The position numbers and the translations under genes are program-made. A stretch of DNA of 64,000 nt, taken from positions 45,885,835-45,949,834 of the forward strand of contig CM055104.1 of assembly GCA_029204225.1 (NCBI GenBank), given 5' to 3'. This document shows positions 12,301 to 21,431 of this stretch, in pieces; position 1 is the first letter of the stretch, and each line of letters begins with the position of its first letter. Under the pieces are notes generated by a model. That model had not been told where the DNA came from. It saw only the letters and a program-made list of their open reading frames with translations, and made no database searches. The stretch comes from Diphasiastrum complanatum (taxonomy: Eukaryota > Streptophyta > Lycopodiopsida > Lycopodiales > Lycopodiaceae).

Positions 12301-12486
12301 AACTATATCCATTAGCTCATTCAACTCTAGTAAAGACTCCATCCTCACTTTCCAAGTTGAATAGTTTGTAGAGTTTAACCTCTCTTTAGCTTCCAACATG
12401 ATTCCACCATTGGATGTCATGATGCTAAAATCTTCTTGTGTCCTTAGGCTCTGTTCTAATGCACCTAGCACTCTCCTTTCTCTCAA
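9346..12486 (-). CDS. Gag fused to an unrecognised ~740-residue region (1046 aa)
   Basis: One uninterrupted 1046-codon ORF. Met23 (MTSNGG) is the likelier start, because related gags here begin at the equivalent place (19968, 53625). Residues about 23-220 are a Copia gag of the UBN2/DUF4219 type, with STNYSTWKVRMESLL near 39-53 and LTLRRQIFQSCQREGESAHSF near 127-147. A CCHC zinc knuckle has Cys266, Cys269, His274 and Cys279 (CFYCGIKGHFANEC). Residues about 285-1046 carry no protease DSG/DTG, integrase or RT motif. They are Ser-rich and acidic in parts. A DLEDGLVL segment at 319-326 is echoed by DLGDGIVI at 820-827, which suggests an internal duplication. Residues about 725-985 are related to 49600-50310. 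Gag should form the particle; the role of the rest is unknown. Short ORFs on the opposite strand are shadows. Confidence 0.85.
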   Translation of the reverse strand: MRERRVLGALEQSLRTQEDFSIMTSNGGIMLEAKERLNSTNYSTWKVRMESLLELNELMDIVVGIEERPLILQEQLNFDRRAKRALHIIKMNVTNELLKEVGKCTSSSEAWNALKKIYESKSTSRVLTLRRQIFQSCQREGESAHSFVLKVKSLNDDLACIDESIKDGELVQVMLNGLLDEHSNLVQCFAIQKSLPSVNDLQEILVAEEHRLQAKGGGASTQGGDEEALFTKGKFKGKWSKQGSLEHGKHSSSLQSRKQDKSKFKCFYCGIKGHFANECHKKQNARSRLRSNVLLGDDNCCANLASFGESMVNFLDPLDLEDGLVLPTSQMESCGAKLVSCLNSSTHRFSSLGGSSMELDGKCKNGTGKEGANFINGVDEDSSLEVIVANDLFVHMEKDGDAKCHSLQEDGCSSNSFHIDVCNHVGKDDGALSMLEGNGSFTSFCDKVICATSGVTFLHKKSRSKVSIMRLGEGDHKSKGREVCEVFKVGCTLNDVFMNDSEEESLSYDSLPKSLSRSSCLKRESTSITLMLKVLRILFLASNIQESSTSYGATIKREVSNFCGASIKRESCEGKGNGRVVLGKIQSMDLTSLHQLKAFYDCGGLFIHGQDGKRLVEEDYMEQLKWQLLQGKGDIIGELIEVCYELKRAVLIRFDTHLHLLYFMLNGNVGIYLLVYDGGIVFTNYSEGSNLSIDEILWDLNHVFEREYLQSFRSEDVHICKIFDVLLEDQEVDLGLLHQHQETSGNSKLVKSIKEETNGQGILDLFLQVLEGSSKVFGAARKCLLTLPHLPNLMYEHCYVNVLKLSNFNKTSSIVLHPLDLGDGIVIIAGLYDQVHEFIQILKGIEVVNMFSFEQSSRSSILVLANWQLVDIVGSSVVCKSCGGTSSISSSGFGHSNGVGNTSFWHSFTQRLSWIEDLQRQGGDGSSFMEIHVAFTICIVKCGGGMQTLVDHFHLQLVCCYFTEKPEMDTWRNSLIEILCSFTCTIFMILCKIDVRNSEASYMDTIIYINYVVSYFVHIRILEKRSILMMDIILKLEQSSVVKLAS

Positions 12487-13597
12487 TAAATGAAGAAGGA
12501 GAAGATCTTAAAAGATTTAGAACCCTAAATGACCTCTATCTTGAAACTATTTGGCTTTCAAGCATAGAAAGGAAGATTGAAACACATGCAACACTTTGCA
12601 CACACTAAGAATGGATTACAAACTCAAACCAACCTGAACACACTCTTGCTTAAGCTCTCAAACTTTCCAGCAAGTGACCAAATCAAGTTATGGTGTGAAG
12701 AGTTACTTGCATTCTTAGAAAATACCCAAAACTAGGATGCCAAAATTACCTAGTAATGAACAAACTTGATCAACATATGATCACCACACTAAGATATTGA
12801 TTCAACCTGTAAAACCACATGTAAACCACACTTCTAAAAGTTTATAAACTCCAGCAAGTGATAAATACAAGATTTAGAGGTGAATGAATGAGCACACTTA
12901 GTGAATCACAAGACTAGCTTCACTATCTTGTCAAAATTTGGTGTTTAGATGTAGATCTAAGATCACTTCACATGAGAATGTTCCTCAACCTGTTAAGAAC
13001 CTGAAAACACACTTGCATAATGGTTAACACCTTCCAGCAAATGCTCCAATCAAATTACATAAGGAGAGTTACTTACATGCTCAACAAAGTACACCAAAAT
13101 TTATGCCAAAATTGATGACAATCTTTACAATATGCTCTTCACAATGGAGCTTACAATATGTTCACCCAAAAAAGGGGATCTTTCATCCAAATGGGAGCTT
13201 TGCTCAGCCTTTAGGAGAATTACAACTCACTCAAAAGAGCATTTGTCATCCACTTAAGGAGAAGTTTCATCCACTTAAGGAGAGTGTTCATCCAAGAATG
13301 GAGATTGTCAACAATAGGATTGAAAAGAACATTGTTAGTATTGAATATGCACAAGCCTCACAATCACAAATGATTAGGTGTTATGATCTGATCCAAAATA
13401 GTTTCTTCTCAGCCTCTGATCTTCAATAGACCTGAAATATGCTTTTGATCCACAAGTTCAACTCACAAAACAAAGGTTAGTAAGATTTGATCAACAAAGC
13501 AATGCAAAATCATGCTAGAACTTGATCAAACATCCAAATATCACCAAAAATGGAATACTTACTATGAATAGAAGCCAACCAGCTCAGATCGTGGACG
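12487..13597 (-). other. 5' leader of the gag-only element
   Basis: About 1.1 kb between the 5' LTR and the gag start, with no convincing minus-strand ORF. At about 13180-13310 it holds imperfect repeats of a roughly 22-bp unit, TTCATCCACTTAAGGAGA, ending GGAGATTGTCAAC. A similar array occurs in the Copia leader at about 61970-62080. At the LTR edge, where a TGGTATC primer binding site is expected, the minus strand reads CGTCCACGATC then TGAGC (13582-13597). Confidence 0.7.
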
Positions 13598-14244
13598 TGT
13601 GAAAAATACAGATCCTAAGTGGATCTAAACTCCAAGATCATTGGCTTGAATGCTTGCACTCCAAACTACATAAGCTAGGAATTGGCAACACATTCTATGC
13701 TACCTAGAATGCAAAGAACTTGATCAAAAAGCATTTATCACAAATGGAAACTTCCATAAACATCAAGTGCGGCCCAAAATAGCATTATACAGTCCATAAT
13801 ACATCAGCCTATCACTTTTGGAAAGCACCTAAGATCATACACACAAAGCTTGAACTCAATCACTACACAATGCCAACAATGGAAGGAGAACCCAATAGAA
13901 AAATCTCTCATTAAGCAAATGAATACAATGGATCTGCTCCAACCTGTTTCTCCACGGCCTACCTGCTATATATAGCTGAGAGAGATGACTCTCTCTCCTC
14001 TCTCTAGACCCTCCTTACCTAAAATATGCCCTATATAGGTAAAATTGGCATATATGTCCAAAATACATGAAAATGGACTCATTTCGAAGGTCTTGAAGTT
14101 TGACACTTCTTCATACTGAAAAAATACACTTACTAAAAATATCTAGACCTGTTTCACACGTGTGAAAAGTCAGATCCTAAACTATGTGCCATTTTTAGCA
14201 ATTTTGGCCTAAAACTAGACAAGGAAATGTTGACAATTTTCACA
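13598..14244 (-). repeat. 5' LTR of the gag-only element
   Basis: 647 bp and apparently identical to 8686-9332. The outer boundary is fixed by the target duplication GGACG at 14245-14249. It would drive transcription of the 1046-codon ORF, using the TATATATAG near 13966. Confidence 0.92.
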
Positions 14245-14634
14245 GGACGCACCTGTGCTTTCATCGTTAGCAACTCATTGCCTCAGTAACGCCCCCACCA
14301 AATTTAGTCGGTAGCCCTTATAGCTAAACGATCGACAATTATTGGAATATGTCACCCCGCACCCCACAAGGCACAGACTGTGCTTTCACCTACCTAGGCA
14401 GCACTTTGTCTCATCTGTCCTACGTGCAGACGGCGCCAGGCCTGAACCGCGGAAACTGACCGTGCTTATACCTCAAGGGCAGCACCTTGACTCATCAAGC
14501 CCCCATTCTGCCGACCACCCCGACCGTGGATGCATCTGTGCGTACACTGTGGACATCACCTTGCACAACAGTTGTCTTGATGAACCCCAAACAATGGCCA
14601 TTCTCGTCAGATCCACATAGCTGACTGGCCAGTC
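14245..14634 (-). other. Leader-like repeats of an older element
   Basis: Right-hand continuation of the degenerate array at 8460-8685, with units containing GTGGACGCACC or GTGGATGCATC and CACCCCG blocks. It lies between the insertion and a Copia-type primer binding site at 14635-14647, so I read it as the untranslated leader of a minus-strand LTR element whose body was split by the 8686-14244 insertion. No ORF is supported. Confidence 0.5.
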
Positions 14635-14647
14635 GGCTCTGATACCA
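14635..14647 (-). promoter_or_regulatory. tRNA-Met-type primer binding site
   Basis: On the minus strand this reads TGGTATCAGAGCC, two bases inside the LTR edge at 14650. It marks the 5' end of the older element into whose leader the gag-only element inserted. Confidence 0.85.
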
Positions 14648-14649
14648 CA

Positions 14650-14752
14650 TGTAGCGAAGACATCCCAAAGGGAGCCGAGAACCACGACTTAGCTTCCCAG
14701 CCTTCAACTCTTGCCGTCCAAACCCACTTGACATACAAGCAGCCAACTTGTT
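14650..14752 (-). mobile_element. LTR fragment (copy A)
   Basis: On the minus strand it ends CGCTACA just before the primer binding site. About 100 bp are the reverse complement of 16245-16348, sharing TGTATGTCAAGTGGGT, GGACGGCAAGAGT and GCTGGGAAGCTAAGTCGTGG. Beyond 14752 a tandem-duplicated segment with CAAAATGA and GAACAAG blocks follows (14740-14850) and the copies part. Confidence 0.7.
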
Positions 14753-14860
14753 CGAGTTCGTCATTTTGAGCTTGACACATGGAAACGAGCAAGTGTTTCA
14801 TAATCATTCTCTAGGGCCTTGTTCAAGCTCATCATTTTGAGGATGCCACATGGGTTTTAG

Positions 14861-14972
14861 ACCAAAAAAAAAAGGTCCACATATCTCTCTTGTGCGCGGA
14901 TAGAGTACCCTCTCAGTGAAAGGGCACTCTATCCGCGCACAAGAGAGATATGTGGACTTTTTTTTTTTTGGT
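14861..14972. repeat. Long near-perfect hairpin
   Basis: Two 32-nt arms, 14875-14906 and 14926-14957, are exact reverse complements (GTCCACATATCTCTC onward). Outside them an A-run (14864-14873) faces a T-run (14958-14970). Inside, CCCT and AGGG extend the stem beyond one mismatch and leave a 9-nt loop CTCAGTGAA. The whole folds to a stem of about 45 bp. It could be a foldback element, a small-RNA precursor or the tip of a larger inverted insertion. Confidence 0.85.
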
Positions 14973-14975
14973 TTG

Positions 14976-15960
14976 AAACTTTGATAGGCCATAATTTTTG
15001 AATGGTAGCTCGGAAGCAGGGGTCATGCATGGTACTGTTGGAAAGCTCTCGTCAAGCGCTTTTCAACGGTATAATATTCGTCTCAATTGGAGCTACGGTT
15101 AAAACGTTATGCTATTTTAAATGATCATTGCATATTATACTATGAATAACATGTCATGTTTGCGGGCTGCCCCCGACGCCGAATTATAACATTATTAAGA
15201 AAACTTTTTTTTTTTCCAATTCTAATGAGCTACGTTATGTAGATTTCAAATTTGAGTGTTTTGATTGGTCCATGTGTAAGCAAAATTTGAGAAAAAATAC
15301 AAAAAGTATTTTTACAAAGGGTCTTTTTTGGATTTAGAACTCCTCTAATGCATAAAAAGTGGCCAGTAAATTGAGTACTATGTGCCAAGTAGCTCAAATG
15401 TATAGTTAATTTTAATTGGGAGACACCTTTACTTTAATCTAACATCTGATGAAGACATTAGATTTTATAAAGGTGGGGTGGATGTTGTAAAGTTACCTTT
15501 ACAAACTTTACTTTCGGTGCCAGCATTGTCCCCCGCGCTAGCAGCACCACTGTTGCTCCCGGCGCCACTGTGACTAGAATCCAGCCGACGCCAAGTTCCC
15601 ATGGCTGAAAATCTTTGATCGGTTCTAGCGAAGTCCAGAGAGCTCAGATCGATGTGCAATCACCTCACATGATCTAGGCATAATTAAAGGAAGCCTGGGA
15701 ATCAATAAAAAAAATGTGCTTTACCAGCTTTGGCAGAGCACTTAGCTTCCCTTACTGCAAGGTTGTCCTGGCACCCACCTTGGCATGCCCCGGAGACTAG
15801 GTTTGGTCACACACTTGAAATGTAACCTTCTCAGATTTATTAATAAAGTGGGAATTTTTTCAAACTGACTCTGATTACCTTATGGGTTTCAGTGTTCGGT
15901 AAAAGTGCTAGTTGTAAGGCCGCTTTAAACTTTTTGATCAAGCAGATAGCTGAGGGTCGT
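14976..15960. other. No gene recognised; dispersed repeat
   Basis: 15065-15350 resembles 6715-6960. An AATAAA signal lies at 15841-15846 in the plus sense. Nothing coding is supported. Confidence 0.45.
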
Positions 15961-15962
15961 AT

Positions 15963-16045
15963 CCCGAGATGCCAGCGGTATGCCGTCGGGACCATTCGCT
16001 CCGAGGTGCCAGCGGTATGCTGTTGGGACCATTTGGTCTAGGAAT
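15963..16045. repeat. Two-copy ~40-bp tandem repeat
   Basis: The unit TGCCAGCGGTATGC, then a GGGACCATT block, occurs twice about 40 bp apart (near 15970 and 16010). It lies shortly upstream of LTR copy B and may be part of that LTR. Confidence 0.7.
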
Positions 16046-16244
16046 TAGTTGTCTTCATATCTACCGCGGCTTGTGGTTCTGATTGTTTCTTGCATGAACA
16101 TGAATGGGTTAAGCTCTTGGGGAACAGGCTTTAACCCGTCGGCTGAGTTGGATGGCTTGCTTGGGTGGAAGTTACCTGTTTATGGTTGTCCAGTCTGGCA
16201 TGGCTCCAGGTTGGCTTCCAGCGCTCGTGACAAAGCTTCGTTGT

Positions 16245-16348
16245 TGGCGAGTTGGCTACTTGTATGTCAAGTGGGTCTGGACGGCAAGAGTCGAAGGCTG
16301 GGAAGCTAAGTCGTGGTTTCCGACTCCCTTTGGGATGCCTGCGCTACA
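16245..16348 (+). mobile_element. LTR fragment (copy B), inverted to copy A
   Basis: About 100 bp matching the reverse complement of 14650-14752 and ending CGCTACA at 16348. After this edge no primer binding site follows, so it is a solo LTR end or a truncated copy. Its 5' limit is unclear and could lie near 15900. Confidence 0.65.
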
Positions 16349-19300
16349 GGTGGGTGCTACAAACACATAAGAACAAGAAAATGACATCACCATAATGTGA
16401 TTCACATTGAGCAACAGAAAACATAAGTGCCTTGTTTCTCTTTTAATAATAACAAATATCTTCCTAACATTGCAAATAGCGGTGATACTGATCACTCAAT
16501 GAATTTGGTCACGATAGGTAGCATTATTCTACATTGAGTGCAATAGAGTGTACATGTGTTACATCTTGCATGCATGAGTTTAATGTTATGGGGTCTAGAG
16601 CACTTTATCTTTTTAAGGGAATAGAATTTTGATAACAAAGTATCGTCGCACAGATCTTCACTTGTCTCAGGTGCAAAACTGTGTAGAGTTTCACCTACCC
16701 TTCTTTGCCCTAGCCTCCTCCCTTGTTGTTTTCCCTTTTTGAGGCTTTAGCTTCATCACCTTGCCCTTCAATATCCACATCCTCCTCCTCGATGCATTGT
16801 TACTCTGTAATATGCTCCTGCTCTTCCTCCTCCTATTGGTCATGCTTTGTCTGGTGGTCCTACTGGTCCTGCTGTGCCCGGTCTTGTTGCTCTTCCTTGT
16901 GGTCCTGCTCTACTTGGTGGTCATGCTCTTCATGGTGGTCCTATTGGTCTTGCTCTTAGTGCTCCTGCTAGTCTCGCTCTTCGTCCTTATCTTCACCAAG
17001 CTCATCTATGTCAATAGTGATTTTTTTCCTTGCCTGCAACCAAATCTTTCCTCGTGCCCTCTTCTGTCTAATCGTGCGACTGCTCTGTTACGGAGTAATC
17101 TATATCATCTCTGTATTTTGAAAGTTTTTCCAACACTTCATTTATCGTTGAATCCGCTTCTGGGTGTCCTTGTTCTGTTGCTAGCCTTCATGCAAAAAAC
17201 TGCCCATAGCGGAGGTCTTAGTCGAAATGTGGCTATCAGTACCTGATTATGCGAGGTCAGAAAACGAAAATGTCAGATTTCGGCTTAATTTCAGTAAGTC
17301 TTCTTTATCGAGAATTAGACTAAGACAACAACCAATAGTACTACTTTTGGTACTTCACTAGAACAAATAAGTGCCTCGAACACAAAAAATTAGAACCAAG
17401 GACAAAAAGTCCTGGAGTACCAAAAACAAAAAAGTACCAACAACTCACAAAATTTTGGTACTCTAGAAGATCCAAAAGTACCAAGAACCCACAAAGAATG
17501 AAAGTGATAGAAAGAAAGCATGAAGAGTGTTAGTCAAAATTCTCGAACCATATGGTTGTATCCTATTCCAGAATGTTACCAGAATGCTCCCTCCCAACAT
17601 CATGGCCTTCTTTGTGGATGTTTCAAGTCCAACAAAGAACTGTTTATGATACCATGCCTTCAACATGAAAAAAAAACAAGGGCTACACCCCTCCCTAGAA
17701 TTGGGAACGTTGACTATCTTTAACTCCACCAAAAACTCTCTCTCTTTCTCTCTCTCAAACAACTTGCACAAAAACTAACATTGCTGAATTAATACTTTCT
17801 ATTGAATTTTCATATATCCTAAATATGAGAGTAAGAGACACACAAATTGTGCTAATAAACACATGCTCGGCTCAATAGTGTTGAAAAAACAATATCAAAA
17901 TGGATACTATGCACACAAACAATACTACCAATTCGAAGCAAAATAGTACCAAATATGTCAGATCTGAGCTCTCAAATTAAGGAAAGGACCAAAAGTACCA
18001 ATATGTACTTTCAATATGTATTGTCATATTACCCAAGAACTCACATGATCGATGTGTAAAAAAAGATCAATAGTTTCTACTTGTTAGTTAAAACTTGTAG
18101 AACTAATTATTGCTAAAGTAGGACCAATCAGTTTAAAGCAAAACGCAAAAAACTAGGATAATGGCTTCCTGTCTTCAACCACTTGCCCACCAACTAAAAC
18201 CAACCATCAAAACATTGAGGGCAATATGCTAACCAGCACTGTCTCATGGGACAAGAGAATAAGCAGACTTCAAAATAATTGCATGGAAGCCTAATCTAGC
18301 ACCACGTCAACAAACATTCAAAATTAGAGAGGCAAGTGGAAGCTAACATAATTCAATAACATAACAACAACCATAAAAACCATGTGAGCAACCTTGGCAC
18401 TCACATGGACTAAAAGGTTTGAAATTGGTCCTTCACCATCTAAGCAAGCTAACCAGCAATCCAACACATTTGGAGTCTTTTCCATACCAACCAAGTTGAC
18501 ATGTCAACATACGAAACTAGAGAGAAAAGTTGATGCCAACTCAATTGGATAGCATAGGGACGTGTATAAGAACCATGTGAGAGACCCGCACTTGTGTGTG
18601 CTGAGAAGCTACTTATGTGATCCTTCAACTTGGACCTAGTGCTATCAACCCACCCCACATGTGGTGTGGCGATGTAGTGAGCTTTGGTTGGGGCATGCCG
18701 ACCTAGATTCCATTCCTTGTCCACACATGGGCGGAAACCTAGGCCAAAAGGAACATTGAAGATATGAAAGAACTTGGATCTGGTGTTGAGTTGAAACCAA
18801 GAAGGGTTACTATGTTGGGGATCGGGGATGGTTCAATAGGAGTTCCCTTGACAAGTATGCGATGGAAATGCTTGCTTCCCTAGGAGGAGACGATGATATT
18901 AATGTTTAAGAAATTAAATTTTCTGTTCTTGGTTATTTGATTATTGCAAGTCACTTCATTATCACTGCTTTTAACTCTTGTTAGATATCATACATAGGCA
19001 GTGTTTGAGACAACCACGCCGGGAATGTGTGGGTTAGGCATCTATGACAACCATGCATTCTTTGATCTAATATCTGACATAAGTCATTGGAATTTGATAT
19101 TTTTTATTTAATAAATATGAAGGCAAACATGCAGTACACATTCACCCTAATGTACATAAAATAAAGTTGCACTAGTACATGCAGCAAATGGATCTATATA
19201 TTGAAGCTACTTGATATTTGATTTATTCTTGAATGAAAAGTATGTTTTCCTTTAGTATTATGTTGAGCAATCAAACACTAAGGCACTTTACTAAGCTCAC

Positions 19301-19599
19301 ATGAGTATAGGTGTTTAAGTGCAATCATCTTACTTTGTTATGTCTTTCCTCCCCCACCTTTGATACAAACTCATCCTCTCTCAATATACAGATTGAACTA
19401 GAGAGATCTTATTAGTAATTCAATCTTGTAAACAATGTGTCTACTATAATAGAACCTCTACAAGAAACAAATTAAATTGAACCAGCCATGAAAGTAGGTT
19501 AAGCTTTATGTAGTAAGATAACTAATAGTGGTTACTTTATATCAAATCATGATCATACAACAATGATATCAACAACAAATTGATAATGACGCATTTTGA
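16349..19599. other. No gene recognised
   Basis: No supported gene. At 16790-16985 an imperfect 9/18-bp minisatellite built on GGTCCTGCTCT gives leucine-rich translations that I treat as artefacts. At 17330-18010 a loose cluster of AAAGTACCA / TTTTGGTACT motifs occurs. The remainder is AT-rich without long ORFs. Confidence 0.5.
16790..16985. repeat. GGTCCTGCTCT-type minisatellite
   Basis: Repeated GGTCMTGCT and CTTGGTGGTC words with a period of about 9 or 18 bp. The repeat explains the apparent poly-Leu/Val protein on the plus strand and the Asp/Glu/His/Gln-rich or Gly/Pro-rich readings on the minus strand. Confidence 0.6.
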
Positions 19600-19967
19600 A
19601 TGGTATAAAAAAAATGCAAATTGAGGTTGCGACAACTACTAGTCAAATTTTGTACAACATCTTCAACTTTTGATTCAAACTTGAGAAATTTCGAATATGT
19701 TCAAACATCTTTGATTGATTGTAATAAGCTCTCCAAGTCATCAATTTTTAGATCTTAATCGATTTTTAGATCTTAGTTTCAATCTATTATGGTGATTATT
19801 TGTTGATCAACATTCATCAAGATCTACATGTAAGTTGTCTAGCTTCAAGAGAGTTAGTCTTGCAAAGTTCTAAATCATTGTGATTTCACTGTTCCTTCAT
19901 TTGTTGAGAGGAGTGTGAGTGCTTAGTGCAATAGAATAGGTTCATAGAGGAGGAGTAATCATTTTTC
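19600..19967 (+). other. Leader of Copia remnant
   Basis: 19700-19967 matches, inverted, the Copia leader at about 61701-61900 and the gag-start flank at 53620-53661, including GAGAGGAGTGTGAGTGC and GAGGAGGAGTAATCATTTTT. TGGTATAAAA at 19600 resembles the primer binding site TGGTATAAAAGC at 62351-62362, so the 5' LTR may end near 19599, but I could not confirm that LTR. 19645-19705 also matches, inverted, the last 70 bp of the window. Confidence 0.55.
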
Positions 19968-21431
19968 ATGATGGCTACTACAAGTGGAATCATGTTGGAA
20001 AGCAATGATAGGTTCAACTCAACTAACTATTTAACTTGGAAAGTAAGGATGGGCTCCCTACTTGAGTTGAATGAGTTAAGGGATATTGTTGCAGGTGTGG
20101 AAGAGAGGCCTTTGATGTTTCAAGACCAACTGAGATATGATAAGAGGTCCAAGAGGGCACTCCACATCATTAAAATGAATGTCACTAATGAACTTCTTAA
20201 GGAAGTTGGAAAATGCACTTCTTCAAGTGAAGTTTGGAATGCCTTGAAGAAAGTGTATGAAAGTAAGTCCACTTGTAGGGTCCTAACCCTAAGAAAGCAA
20301 ATCTTCCAATGTATAGAAAAGGAAGGGGAAAGTGCTCATGCCTTTATTTTAAGAGTCATAGCCTTAAATGATGATCTAGCATGTATTGATGATAGCATTC
20401 AAGAAGTAGAGCTTGTATAAGTAATGCACAATAGATTGTTAGATGATCATGCTAATCTTGTACAAACTTTTGCCATCCAAAAATCCAAAAGACATTGCCA
20501 AGTGTGGAGGACTTGCAAGAGGTCTTGGTGGCTGAAGAACATAGGCTACAAGCAAGAGGAGGAGCCACTTCAACTCAAGGAGAAGAAGAGGCATTATTTT
20601 CTAAGGGAAAAGACAAGGCAAAAGCAAAGGTAAGGGATTCAAGAAGAAAGGGAACTTGAATCAAGGTGAGGCATTCTCTTTTGGTGGTAAGAAGAAGGAC
20701 AAGTCTAAGCTTAAGTGTTTTTATTGTGGAATGAAAGGACACTTTGCTAATGAATGTTACAAAAAAAAAAAAGAGATAAGGAGAGAAGCAAAGGAATCTT
20801 ACTCCAAATGATGATGATGTTGAACAAAATGATGATTCCTTTGTGATGTCTTCAAGTTTGTTGTCAAGTGAAGGTGACATCGATCCATGGTGGATTGATA
20901 GTGGTGCTATTTCTCATATGACAAGTCATAAAGAGTATTTCTCTTCTTGATTGATTATAAAGGTGAGAGGAAAGTCATCTACACGACAAATGATGGTGAG
21001 TGAGCCATCAAGGGCATTGGTACAATTCCTATTTCACTTTTCACAAATAGGAATGTCAACTTGAAGAATGTTTTGTTCATACCATCTATAACTAAGAATC
21101 TACTTAGTCTAAGTCAAATGCTTGACAAGGGTCTAGAGGTGGAATTTGTTGGAAATGCTTGCTTGATAATAAAAGAAAGGAGTATTGATTGCAAGAGGGA
21201 AAAGGCAAGTAGATCGTTCAAACTTGATGCTTGTGTTGTTGCTAACCAAGATGGATTTGTGGCAAGGGAGCAATTGGCAAATCAAGAGGTTTGGCATAAG
21301 AGGTTGGGGCATCTCAACTTCAAGGCTTTGGAGATTATGGCAAAAAGGGAAATAGTTCATTGGTCTTAAGTCTTCTTGAAATTGGTCTTTGAAGTAGTCA
21401 TTATGGCAAAAAGGGAAGTAGTCATTGGTCT
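19968..21431 (+). pseudogene. Copia gag-protease remnant
   Basis: Plus-strand Copia polyprotein start. 19968-20420 is gag (NSTNYLTWKVRMGSLLELNE, LTLRKQIFQCIEKEGESAHA). A stop after QEVELV and frameshifts then break it (20424-20633 continues in another frame). A zinc knuckle CFYCGMKGHFANEC lies near 20717-20758, and a protease motif PWWIDSGAISHM near 20885-20920. 21061-21369 is the pre-integrase domain, with WHKRLGHLN for zinc binding. A 66-bp direct repeat (ATGGCAAAAAGGGAARTAGT at about 21337 and 21403) precedes the point near 21431 where the element is cut off. Integrase and RT are absent. It is the same gag family as the elements at 9346-12486 and 51.7-53.6 kb. Confidence 0.9.

Larger units (their letters stand above)
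8686..14244 (-). mobile_element. Complete non-autonomous Copia-like element with identical LTRs
   Basis: A 5559-bp element on the minus strand. It is bounded by the 5-bp target duplication GGACG (8681-8685 and 14245-14249) and by two 647-bp LTRs that look identical by eye. It has a purine-rich tract (AAGTTGAAGAGGGAG on the minus strand) beside the 3' LTR, one 1046-codon ORF, and a leader of about 1.1 kb. No protease, integrase, RT or RNase H motif is present, so its cDNA must be made and inserted by enzymes from another element. Gag-only elements of this layout are known in plants as TR-GAG. The near-identical LTRs imply very recent insertion or recent gene conversion. Confidence 0.9.

Noticed and set aside
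13103..13429. 108-codon ORF with repeated His-Pro-Leu-Lys units
   Set aside because: It lies antisense to transcription in the element's leader, and its repeats reflect the nucleotide array there.
16723..17246. Leu/Val-rich 161-codon ORF resembling a membrane protein
   Set aside because: The leucines come from the GGTCCTGCTCT minisatellite; reading frames on both strands stay open for the same reason, and no domain follows.
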